Assembly (NCBI GenBank): GCA_964649195.1
Contig: CAZYPK010000209.1
Span: 1 to 7,362, forward strand
Reading direction: 5' to 3'
Length of the DNA stretch: 7,362 nucleotides
Source: JTS-RE9 sp964649195
Lineage (GTDB): Bacteria > Planctomycetota > Phycisphaerae > Phycisphaerales > Phycisphaeraceae
Shown in pieces: positions 1 to 6,414 of the stretch. The notes beneath the pieces are model-generated. The model saw nothing but the letters and a program-made list of their open reading frames with translations. It ran no database searches and had not been told where the DNA came from. Position 1 is the first letter of the stretch. Each line of letters starts with the position of its first letter. A program made the position numbers and the translations under genes.

Positions 1-710
1 CGTCGCGGCTGGCGAGCCGCGACTCAACGAGTCGCGGACGTGAACGGGAAGAAGGATGGTCCGTTTCACGAAGGTCGCCGGGCGAGAGCACTCGTGTCGC
101 GCGAAGGTGTTCGAGGCTTGCAACGCAAGGTGTGCATGAACACTCCTTCAGGCTGGTGATCTCCGCGACGTGTTACGTCGCGGCTGGCGAGCCGCGACTC
201 AACGAGTCGCGGACGTGAACGGAAAGAAGAACGGTCCGTTTCACGAAGGTCGCCGGGCGAGAGCACTCGTGTCGCGCGAAGGTGTTTGAGGTCTGTAACG
301 CAAGATGTGCATGAACACCCCTTCAGGCCGGTGATCTCCGCGACGTGTTACCTCGCGGCTGGCGAGCCGCGACTCAACGAGTCGCGGACGTGAACGGAAA
401 AAAGAGTGGTACGTTTCACGAAGGTCGCCGGGCGAGAGCACTCGTGTCGCGCGAAGGTGTTCGAGGCTTGCAACGCAAGGTGTGCATGAACACTCCTTCA
501 GGCTGGTGATCTCCGCGACGTGTTACGTCGCGGCTGGCGAGCCGCGACTCAACGAGTCGCGGACGTGAACGGAAAGAAGAACGGTCCGTTTCACGAAGGT
601 CGCCGGGCGAGAGCACTCGTGTCGCGCGGAGGTGTTCGAGGCTTGCAACACAAGGTGTGCATGAACGCTCCTTCAGGCTGTTCGCGTCCGCGACTCGTTG
701 AGTCGCGGCT
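1..710. repeat. Tandem array of 171-bp palindrome-ended elements (175-bp period)
   Basis: Four complete elements lie at 15-185, 190-360, 365-535 and 540-710, each exactly 171 bp and separated by the 4-bp linker GGCG. Positions 1-14 are the tail of a further copy plus linker, so the array continues beyond the left edge. Each element begins with a 25-bp hairpin (AGCCGCGAC, a 7-bp core, GTCGCGGAC) and ends with its near reverse complement (GTCCGCGAC or CTCCGCGAC, core, GTCGCGGCT). The right-end core is GTGTTAC in copies 1-3 but TCGTTGA in copy 4, making the ends of copy 4 a perfect 25-bp inverted repeat. Interiors are about 121 bp and differ by scattered substitutions without length change. Open frames on the minus strand repeat with the same period and look like by-products of the repeat. 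The period is not a multiple of 3. Function is unknown; a REP/MITE-like element or a structured RNA are both possible. Confidence 0.95.
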
Positions 711-734
711 CCGGGCGGCAAGTCGTCTCTCGAT

Positions 735-740
735 TATCAT
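735..740 (+). promoter_or_regulatory. Possible -10 box for recG
   Basis: TATCAT matches the TATAAT consensus at five of six positions and sits 7 bp before the recG ATG, so a transcript from it would be leaderless or nearly so. I see no convincing -35 hexamer at the expected distance and no Shine-Dalgarno site before the ATG, which would fit leaderless translation. The call rests on one short motif and is weak. Confidence 0.2.
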
Positions 741-747
741 CACCCCC

Positions 748-2916
748 ATGTCGGACGAACTTCCGGTAGATGACGCCCCCGCTGCTGCGCCTGTCGAACC
801 GGTGCGGCTGTCCACGCGCGTGGAAGCGCTGCACGGCATCAGCAAACGACGGATGCAGCAGTTTCAGCGGCTGGACATCGCCACCGTCAGCGACCTGATT
901 CGTCATCTGCCCATGCGCTATGAGCGGGAGTTTGCCGAGGGAACCATCCGCGACCTGCCCATGGAGGGCATCGGCTCGGCGCGCGGCACCATCGTCACCT
1001 GCCGTTGGACCGGCGGGCCGGGAAGCAAGGGCCGCTTTCAAGCAACGCTTCAAGACCATTCCGATCGCATCTACCTCACCTGGTTCAACGCCCGCTACCT
1101 CAACGACAGAATCAAGCCCGGCATGCTGCTGCGCGTGCAGGGAAAAGTGAAGGCCTTCGGCGGCTACCCGCAGATGGTCAATCCCCAGTGGGAGCTGATC
1201 GACGAAGGCGATCCGAGCAAACGAACCGATGATCGCCTCAAGCCGGTTTATCCTTCGACGGAAGGACTCAACTCCGATGCGATTGAAAAGCTCATCGCGC
1301 TCGTGTTGCCGCAGGTGGTCGATCAACTGATTGATCCCCTGGACGAAGCGTTCCGCAAAGCGCGCAATCTGCCCGTGATCCGCGATGCCTTCCGCATGGC
1401 GCACTCGCCCGCCAACGAAGAGGAAGCCGCCGCGGCACGAAGACGGCTTGCCTTCAACGAGCTGCTCCTGCTTCAACTGGGCATCGCCATCAAGCGGCAC
1501 TTCAACGAGACCACGCTTATCGCCCCTGCTCTGCGCTGGACCGCAGCCATTGATGAACACATCCGCGCCCGCTTCCCCTTTCCGCTCACCATGGCGCAGG
1601 ATTTCGTCATCAAGGAGATCGCCGCCGATCTTCAAAAGGACCGTCCGATGAATCGGCTGGTGCAGGGCGATGTCGGCGCGGGCAAAACCGTCGTCGCTTT
1701 GTATGCGCTGCTCATGGCCGTCTCATCCCGGCGGCAAGGGGCGATGATGGCCCCCACTGAGCTTCTTGCCGAGCAGCATTTCCAATCGATCTCGCGCATG
1801 CTCGAAGGCTCGAATGTCCGCATCGCGCTGCTTGTGGGCGGCCAGCCTGCCGCGAAACGAAGCGCGCTGCTTGCGAAGATCGAAGCGGGTGAATTGGACA
1901 TCATCGTCGGCACGCACGCGCTGCTCGCCAGCACCGTGAAGTTCAAGGACCTGGCCGTCGTCGTCGTCGATGAGCAGCATCGCTTCGGCGTCATGCAGCG
2001 CGCCACGCTGCGCGGCCGGGGCGGTGAAGATGCGAAGCCCAGCGAGCGCATCCGGGCGCCGCACTGCCTGGTGATGACCGCGACGCCGATCCCGCGCACG
2101 CTCAGCCTCACCGTCTTCGGCGATCTGGATATTTCGACCATCACCGGCCTGCCGCCCGGGAGGCAGCCGATCATCACCCGCGTCGTCGCCCCGGAGAAGG
2201 CGGATGATGTCTATCGCTACATGGCCCGGCGAATCGGGCAAGGCGAGCAGGCTTACATCGTCGTGCCGATCATCGATGCGAGCGGCAACGAATCCTCGGC
2301 ACAACTCAAGAATGTCCGTGCCCATGCGAAGCTGATTCAGGACAAGTATTGCCGGGGCTTCAAGGTGGCCGCGATTCACGGTCAGCTTGAGCGTGACACC
2401 CGTGAGAAAATCATGCAGCGCTTCCGCAAGGGCCAGGTGCATGTGCTTGTCGCCACGACGGTGATCGAAGTCGGCGTCGATGTGCCCAATGCGACGATGA
2501 TGATCGTCGAACATGCCGAGCGCTTCGGGCTTTCGCAGTTGCACCAGCTTCGCGGCCGGGTCGGGCGCGGCAGCGATGGTCGCAAGAGCCTGGCGGTATT
2601 CATCGGCGACCCGGTGACCGAGGATGCCGTCAAGCGGCTGGCCGCGATCGGCGCCACCACCGACGGCTTCAAAATCTCCGAGATGGACTTCGACATCCGA
2701 GGCATGGGCGACATCTTCGGCACCCGGCAGCACGGCCAGCTTCCGCTGCGAGTCGCCCGCCTCCCCGAGCACATGGAACTGCTCCAGATGGCCCGCCGCG
2801 ATGCGACCGCCCTCATCACAAGCGACCCGATGCTCAGCGATCCTTCGCACACCCTGCTGCGAAAAGTCCTCGTCCGCGAATACGGCGAAACGATCGGGCT
2901 GGTGGATGTGGGGTAA
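748..2916 (+). CDS. recG: ATP-dependent DNA helicase RecG
   Basis: RecG is a double-stranded DNA translocase that regresses stalled replication forks and branch-migrates Holliday junctions. The product has 722 residues (E. coli RecG has 693). Seen in order: an N-terminal helix-hairpin-like stretch (about 26-58, LHGISKRR to LPMRYE), the OB-fold wedge domain (about 70-165, with the GKVKAFGGYPQMVNP strand region), Walker A GDVGAGKT (307-314), Walker B DEQH (408-411), motif III TATPIPRT (444-451), motif VI QLRGRVGR (600-607), and the RecG-specific TRG region GMGDIFGTRQHG (652-663). The frame stays open upstream to 520 but runs through the repeat array. I chose the ATG at 748 because the translation before it is repeat sequence and the family N-terminus begins soon after. 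No Shine-Dalgarno site is visible. All helicase motifs are intact, so it should be functional. Confidence 0.97.
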   Translation: MSDELPVDDAPAAAPVEPVRLSTRVEALHGISKRRMQQFQRLDIATVSDLIRHLPMRYEREFAEGTIRDLPMEGIGSARGTIVTCRWTGGPGSKGRFQATLQDHSDRIYLTWFNARYLNDRIKPGMLLRVQGKVKAFGGYPQMVNPQWELIDEGDPSKRTDDRLKPVYPSTEGLNSDAIEKLIALVLPQVVDQLIDPLDEAFRKARNLPVIRDAFRMAHSPANEEEAAAARRRLAFNELLLLQLGIAIKRHFNETTLIAPALRWTAAIDEHIRARFPFPLTMAQDFVIKEIAADLQKDRPMNRLVQGDVGAGKTVVALYALLMAVSSRRQGAMMAPTELLAEQHFQSISRMLEGSNVRIALLVGGQPAAKRSALLAKIEAGELDIIVGTHALLASTVKFKDLAVVVVDEQHRFGVMQRATLRGRGGEDAKPSERIRAPHCLVMTATPIPRTLSLTVFGDLDISTITGLPPGRQPIITRVVAPEKADDVYRYMARRIGQGEQAYIVVPIIDASGNESSAQLKNVRAHAKLIQDKYCRGFKVAAIHGQLERDTREKIMQRFRKGQVHVLVATTVIEVGVDVPNATMMIVEHAERFGLSQLHQLRGRVGRGSDGRKSLAVFIGDPVTEDAVKRLAAIGATTDGFKISEMDFDIRGMGDIFGTRQHGQLPLRVARLPEHMELLQMARRDATALITSDPMLSDPSHTLLRKVLVREYGETIGLVDVG

Positions 2917-2924
2917 AGAGCAAT

Positions 2925-3095
2925 AGCCGCGACTCAACGAGTCGCGGACGCCATCGGCATGAAGGGTGGTGAATCGCGCGGATGATCATCAAGCTCGATC
3001 GATCATCCCCAGCTTCAACGCATCGAGATCGCACCTCACTGCGCGATGATTTCCCCTTCACTCCGCTGACGTCCGCGACGTGTTACGTCGCGGCT
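2925..3095. repeat. Solitary 171-bp palindrome-ended element between convergent genes
   Basis: This has the same length and ends as the units at 1-710: a left hairpin at 2925-2949 and a right hairpin at 3071-3095 (GTCCGCGAC, core GTGTTAC, GTCGCGGCT). Most of the interior differs from the array units. Two blocks remain in the same register: GAAGGGTGGT (2961-2970) against GAAGGATGGT (51-60), and CCTTCA (3055-3060 against 145-150). The interior folds into nested stems: TGAAGGG (2960-2966) with CCCTTCA (3054-3060), ATCGCGC (2973-2979) with GCGCGAT (3041-3047), and GGATGATC (2980-2987) with GATCATCC (3001-3008). It starts 8 bp after the recG stop codon and ends 8 bp before the stop codon of the convergent aminotransferase. 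The hairpins could act as a bidirectional transcription barrier, but no U-tract follows either, so that is inference. Confidence 0.9.
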
Positions 3096-3103
3096 ATGAC
3101 ACT

Positions 3104-4306
3104 TCACACCACCGTCGGGGCATTCTTATTGAGCACGCGCCCAAGCTGGCGCAGGGCCTGCCTGATGCGCTGTTCGTTTTCGACCAGCGCCATGCGGACA
3201 TACCCTTCACCGAGGTCGCCGAACGCGCTGCCAGGCGTCAGCGCAACCTCGGCCTGATCCACCATGGCCATGCAGAAGTCGGCGGTGTCCTTGTAACCCA
3301 GCAGATGTTCAGGCTTGACCTTGGCCCAGACGAACATCGTGGCGCGGGGCGATTCCATTTCCCATCCGAGCTTGCGAAGGCCGGAAACGAGAATATCCCG
3401 GCGGGCTTCATAAATCTTCGCCTGTTCCTCGATGTGCTTGTCGCCGGTCCGCATGGCGATGATCGCGGCGATCTGCACCGCCTGGAAGATGCCGTAGTCG
3501 TAGTAGCCCTTGACGGTGTTGAGCGCCTTGATCATCTCCGGATGACCGCAGCAGAAACCGATGCGCCAGCCGGCCATGTTGTAGGGTTTGCTGAGCGTGG
3601 TGAACTCGCAGCCGAACTCTTTGGCGCCATCGCTCTGGAGGTAGCTGGGGGCCTTGTAATCATCGAAGCAGGTTTCGCCATAGGCGAAATCGTGCAAGAT
3701 CATCACCTGATGCTTGTCGGCCAGCTTGATCGCCTTGTCGAAGAAGGAAGGCTCGACGGTCAGAGCCGTCGGATTGTGCGGGTAGTTGAGGATCATCGCC
3801 TTGGGCTTGGGCGTGGTGGTCGTGAAGACCTGCTCGATTCGCTCGAGAAACGCTTCATCATTGCCCAGCGGCACCGCGATCGTCGAGGCGCCCGCGAGAA
3901 TGATCGCATAGGTGTGAATCTGAAACGCGGGATTGCCCACGACCGCGCTGTCGCCCGGACCGAACAGCGCCAGGCACATGTGGCTGAACCCCTCCTTGGA
4001 ACCGATGGTCGCGATGACTTCGGCATCGGGATCAAGCTCGACGCCCCACTTGCGACGATACTTGAGCGCCATGTCCTTGCGCAGGTTGTAAACGCCCGAG
4101 CCCACGGAATAGCGGCTGTTCCTCGGATCGGCCGCCGCCTCGCGCAGCTTATCGACCACCGCGTCAGGCGGCGCATCGGTCGGGTTGCCCATGTTCATGT
4201 CAATGACATCGACGCCGGCCTTGCGACGCTCGTGGATGAGCTGCTTGAGCTTGCCCAGCACATAGGGAGGAAGGCGGTGAACACGGGATGCGGTTTGGAT
4301 TTTCAT
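3104..4306 (-). CDS. AlaC-type PLP-dependent aminotransferase (class I/II)
   Basis: This is a fold-type I, pyridoxal-phosphate aminotransferase of 400 residues. From memory it resembles E. coli AlaC (glutamate-pyruvate aminotransferase) along its whole length: RLPPYV near the start, MGNPTDAPPDAV, TIGSKEG, GNPAFQIHTYA, and the lysine loop TLSKPYNMAGWRIGF. Visible cofactor and substrate residues are N178 (HNPTA), D206 and Y209 (HDFAY), the Schiff-base lysine K240, and R371 (YVRMALVEN), which should bind the substrate carboxylate. It probably makes alanine from pyruvate and glutamate. LL-diaminopimelate or another amino-acid specificity cannot be excluded. I chose the ATG at 4306 (MKIQTASRV) because the family begins there; an in-frame ATG at 4360 would add 18 unrelated residues. 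Neither start has a Shine-Dalgarno site. It lies 54 bp downstream of the nuclease remnant on the same strand and converges on recG. Confidence 0.93.
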   Translation of the reverse strand: MKIQTASRVHRLPPYVLGKLKQLIHERRKAGVDVIDMNMGNPTDAPPDAVVDKLREAAADPRNSRYSVGSGVYNLRKDMALKYRRKWGVELDPDAEVIATIGSKEGFSHMCLALFGPGDSAVVGNPAFQIHTYAIILAGASTIAVPLGNDEAFLERIEQVFTTTTPKPKAMILNYPHNPTALTVEPSFFDKAIKLADKHQVMILHDFAYGETCFDDYKAPSYLQSDGAKEFGCEFTTLSKPYNMAGWRIGFCCGHPEMIKALNTVKGYYDYGIFQAVQIAAIIAMRTGDKHIEEQAKIYEARRDILVSGLRKLGWEMESPRATMFVWAKVKPEHLLGYKDTADFCMAMVDQAEVALTPGSAFGDLGEGYVRMALVENEQRIRQALRQLGRVLNKNAPTVV

Positions 4307-4360
4307 GGAAGGCAGGAGGTAAAGGATGTAGCGGAAACGACAGAGAGCCACGGTCATCAA

Positions 4361-4657
4361 TCAAGGTGCATTGTATGGCCCCAAAAACCGGCTGCCACAG
4401 AATTGATGCAACGTCTGCCGGCGGATCGTTTCACGGGTGTTCGGGGCGTATTTTCTGCCGTAATGCTCATGCACCCAATCCATGATCGGCGTCACGCCCA
4501 TGAGCGGATTCTCCGCCTTCGCCCACGGCCTGCCCGGCGCAAGATTCAGCAAGGCCAGCAGACATAGCGCGGAACGGTCATTCCGCTGCGCCGGCGGCAA
4601 TCCCAGGGCGATGATGATCCGGGTTGCCGCCTCGACATGCTTTTCCCTCTGGTTCAT
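4361..4657 (-). pseudogene. BsuBI/PstI-type restriction endonuclease, internally deleted remnant
   Basis: The 98-residue product begins as a BsuBI/PstI endonuclease N-terminal domain: ALGLPPAQRNDRSALCLLALLNL (about 18-40), PLMGVTPIMDW, HYGRKYAPNTRETIRRQTLHQF (65-86). Family members are about 320 residues and cut CTGCAG in PstI and BsuBI. After HQF the frame continues with CGSRFLGPYNAP and stops. As I recall it, the far C-terminus of the family reads HFNG-x-RFLGP(Y/H), so the last dozen residues look like the natural C-terminus. The middle, with the PD-(D/E)XK catalytic part (about 200 residues), is missing, and the join lies near 4399/4400. Its ATG overlaps the methyltransferase stop as ATGA, the usual translational coupling. 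It should have no nuclease activity. The remaining domain is helical and may still bind DNA, but that is speculation. Confidence 0.85.
4370..4398 (-). promoter_or_regulatory. Possible promoter for the aminotransferase gene
   Basis: On the minus strand, GTGGCA (4398-4393, four of six matches to TTGACA) is followed after exactly 17 bp by TACAAT (4375-4370, five of six matches to TATAAT). Transcription would begin near 4363, giving a leader of about 57 nt before the ATG at 4306. The site falls inside the end of the nuclease remnant. If real, it would let the aminotransferase be expressed independently of the methyltransferase. It is a motif match only. Confidence 0.28.
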
Positions 4658-6135
4658 GAGAGCAGCCCCGCCATCCTGCCGTCGATCATCGTCTGCGTCA
4701 GCATCTTCCGCCGCATGGCCCATTCGCCGAGATCGCTCAGTACGTCACGACAGGGATACTTCATCCGTCTGAGATCGGTGGCGTTGACCTGTGTATGTCC
4801 GTTGAAACGCCGGAAGCTTTCATCCACCGCCGTCGAGTTCAGAAAGAGCGCCAGGCCGTGCGCCAAGGCCGGAGACAGGCCGCGTTTGTTTTCGTGAAAG
4901 AGATTCAGGTGATTCTCGAAGCCAAGCACGGTTGCCTGTTCAAAGACTTTCGGATCGACCACGCTCGCCACGATCCTGCGTCTTTCCTCCTTGGCGGAGA
5001 ACCGTCGCACCACGCAATAGAACCCCGTGGGATAAAGCCACTTCTCGGTCTCGCCGTTGCGTTCGATGGCGTTGGGCTTCTTCGCGGCCCCCGCCGGCCA
5101 AGTGACCCCATGACCGCTGAAATGACCCGGGTAAAGCAGCGGCACATCATGAGGCCCCCGCTGGTCACGCAAATGCGATTTCAAACGGAAGTCAACGACC
5201 GGTCCGGTGGACACCTTGACCCCAAGCTCCTCCAATGAACAACGGATCATCGGAGAGGATTCGACCCCATCCTGCCGCGGCGATGCGGGCACATGAATGA
5301 ATCGCTCGGAATCCCCCGGCAACACGATCCGGTCAAATGAATGTTCGTGGCTGACAAGATCGGTGAAGCCGTCATCGGTGGACGTGGAAACCGTCACCGC
5401 CTCCTGCCTGCCGCCGCGTTCCAGATGAATGATGATGTTTTCCTGCAATACGCCGTCGTCCTTGAAGGCCCTGCTGCGCGACTCGAACAGGTGCATCCGC
5501 CTGATGGCCGCGCGTGCGAGGATGAAGTCACGGAACGAACGGTAATAAGGCCCGTTGCAGAAGCTGCGCGGAACGATCGCCACGACCTGCCCGCCCGGCG
5601 CAGCCAGCGCGACGGCCAGCGCGACGAACGCCGAATAAAGATTGACGGTTTCAATCCCGACACGGCGCAGCGCAAGCCGATGCGGTGAATGGCTGTTCAT
5701 CTTCTTGTAGGGAGGATTGAGGATCGCGTGGGTGTATCCGGGAAACGGCCCTGCGAAAAGACGCCCGCCAAGACGATCGACGGCGGCATGGATGAAGTCC
5801 TCTCCATGAACAACGAAATCAAGGCCACCACTGCGAAACTCCGACAACGTGCGGATCAGATGGGGATGCAGCGATACGTCGATCTCAAAGGCGTCCAATT
5901 CCACACGGTCCAATGGACAATCCCTTCGCCTCCAGCGCTCCAGAAACGCCGTCGAAAGCGCCCCGGCCCCGGCCCCGGCATCCAACAACCGACAGACACC
6001 GCCGGTGGCAGGAAACAAACCGGCCATGAAGGCGGCGATCTTCGCGGACGTGAAGAACTGGCCCAGCCGCGACTTCTTTTCCGCTTCCGCGCCTTCGCAC
6101 AGCGGCAACCGGACATGTTCAACCGCTGACGGCAA
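4654..6135 (-). CDS. DNA adenine-N6 methyltransferase, PstI/BsuBI (Eco57I-like) type
   Basis: The 493-residue protein transfers a methyl group from S-adenosylmethionine to adenine N6; M.PstI, which modifies CTGCAG, has about 507 residues. Seen: motif X-like GQFFTS (25-30), AdoMet-binding motif I LLDAGAGAG (50-58), the catalytic motif IV NPPY (140-143, followed by KK), and a C-terminal specificity region ending with FNGHTQVNATDLRRMKYP (444-461), a conserved block in this family. The start is TTG at 6135. It has an AGGAG site 7 bp upstream, an in-frame stop lies not far above it, and the next Met comes after the GQFFTS motif. The stop overlaps the start of the nuclease remnant. All catalytic motifs are intact, so it should be an active orphan methylase. 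CTGCAG specificity is inferred from family only. Confidence 0.93.
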   Translation of the reverse strand: MPSAVEHVRLPLCEGAEAEKKSRLGQFFTSAKIAAFMAGLFPATGGVCRLLDAGAGAGALSTAFLERWRRRDCPLDRVELDAFEIDVSLHPHLIRTLSEFRSGGLDFVVHGEDFIHAAVDRLGGRLFAGPFPGYTHAILNPPYKKMNSHSPHRLALRRVGIETVNLYSAFVALAVALAAPGGQVVAIVPRSFCNGPYYRSFRDFILARAAIRRMHLFESRSRAFKDDGVLQENIIIHLERGGRQEAVTVSTSTDDGFTDLVSHEHSFDRIVLPGDSERFIHVPASPRQDGVESSPMIRCSLEELGVKVSTGPVVDFRLKSHLRDQRGPHDVPLLYPGHFSGHGVTWPAGAAKKPNAIERNGETEKWLYPTGFYCVVRRFSAKEERRRIVASVVDPKVFEQATVLGFENHLNLFHENKRGLSPALAHGLALFLNSTAVDESFRRFNGHTQVNATDLRRMKYPCRDVLSDLGEWAMRRKMLTQTMIDGRMAGLLS

Positions 6136-6139
6136 TGGG

Positions 6140-6247
6140 TCACTCCTGAAACATCAATTCCTTCCGCTGCGCCCGGCTTTCGCGCAGGGGGCGGTCGGTC
6201 ACGATCAATTCGACATCATTGAGCATCGTGCGTGCCAACCGCTGCAT
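6140..6247 (-). CDS. Possible short coupled ORF or gene tail before the methyltransferase
   Basis: An ATG at 6247 opens a 35-codon frame ending in TGA at 6142-6140, only 4 bp before the methyltransferase TTG, with the ribosome-binding site inside its last codons. The peptide is charged and helix-like (MQRLARTMLNDVELIVTDRP, then a basic stretch ending KELMFQE). The frame is open further upstream to a stop at 6328, through the G-rich repeats where it reads Gly-Ala-Pro triplets, so this could be the tail of a longer broken gene. I do not recognise it. The end-to-start spacing is typical of coupled genes, but the frame is short enough to be chance. Confidence 0.3.
   Translation of the reverse strand: MQRLARTMLNDVELIVTDRPLRESRAQRKELMFQE
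6143..6147 (-). promoter_or_regulatory. Ribosome-binding site of the methyltransferase
   Basis: AGGAG on the minus strand lies 7 bp before the TTG start at 6135. It is the only clear Shine-Dalgarno site in the window and decides the unusual start codon. It overlaps the last codons and stop of a short upstream reading frame (CAG GAG TGA). Confidence 0.7.
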
Positions 6248-6277
6248 GAGCACGCGCCCCGCGTTTCGCCGGATGCG

Positions 6278-6323
6278 GGGGGCTCCGCGGGGGGCTCCGG
6301 GGGCTCCGGGGGCTCCGGGGGGG
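6278..6323. repeat. GGGGGCTCC direct repeats (G-rich tract)
   Basis: Four copies of the 9-mer GGGGGCTCC start at 6278, 6290, 6299 and 6308; the first pair is spaced by GCG, and a run of seven Gs (6317-6323) follows the last. The plus strand thus has five runs of at least five Gs separated by 4-6 bases, a pattern that can form G-quadruplexes. The unit length is a multiple of three, so copy-number change would not alter frames read through it. It lies about 140 bp upstream of the methyltransferase start. Confidence 0.9.
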
Positions 6324-6325
6324 TC

Positions 6326-6376
6326 TCAAGCCGCCGCATTGTACGGTCCAAACAAACCTTCGCCATTGAAATGAAA
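6326..6376 (-). pseudogene. Second remnant of a BsuBI/PstI-type endonuclease C-terminus
   Basis: On the minus strand, 6376 down to the TGA at 6328-6326 reads FHFNGEGLFGPYNAAA and stop. This matches the HFNG-x-RFLGP(Y/H) end I recall for BsuBI/PstI endonucleases, and it matches the tail of the remnant at 4361-4399 (GSRFLGPYNAP and stop). The two tails also agree at base level, sharing the TACAATGC stretch and most of the preceding GGCC/TTTT region. The same frame has a stop at 6397-6395, so no intact gene runs into it. The neighbouring frame above reads KSAGDDPALRG, loosely like the family segment before HFNG, so a frameshifted remnant may extend toward about 6470, but I cannot show that. It lies upstream of the methyltransferase, whereas the other remnant lies downstream. 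Confidence 0.6.
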
Positions 6377-6414
6377 CAACCCCGCAAGGCAGGATCATCG
6401 CCGGCGGATTTAGC

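Noticed and set aside
1..710. CRISPR array
   Set aside because: The whole 175-bp unit repeats, including the part that would be spacer; there are no unique spacers and no cas genes.
66..721. Three near-identical minus-strand open frames (66-266, 241-441, 416-721) with a shared protein sequence
   Set aside because: They are spaced by the 175-bp repeat period and consist wholly of repeat sequence. The encoded Arg/Ser-rich peptide translates the palindromes, and no ribosome-binding site or known domain is seen.
520..747. N-terminal extension of recG to the start at 520
   Set aside because: The extra 76 residues are repeat translation (for example PRLVESRL) with no helicase-family similarity; the ATG at 748 fits the family length.
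1723..2937. 404-codon minus-strand open frame
   Set aside because: It is antisense to the RecG helicase domains and has no recognisable domain of its own.
2925..3095. Intrinsic terminators at the end hairpins
   Set aside because: The stems are strong, but no T-run follows on either strand, so I do not list them as terminators; termination by another mechanism remains possible.
3080..4567. 495-codon plus-strand open frame
   Set aside because: It lies antisense to the aminotransferase, whose motifs and catalytic lysine are clear, and begins inside the repeat element. It is a typical GC-rich shadow frame.
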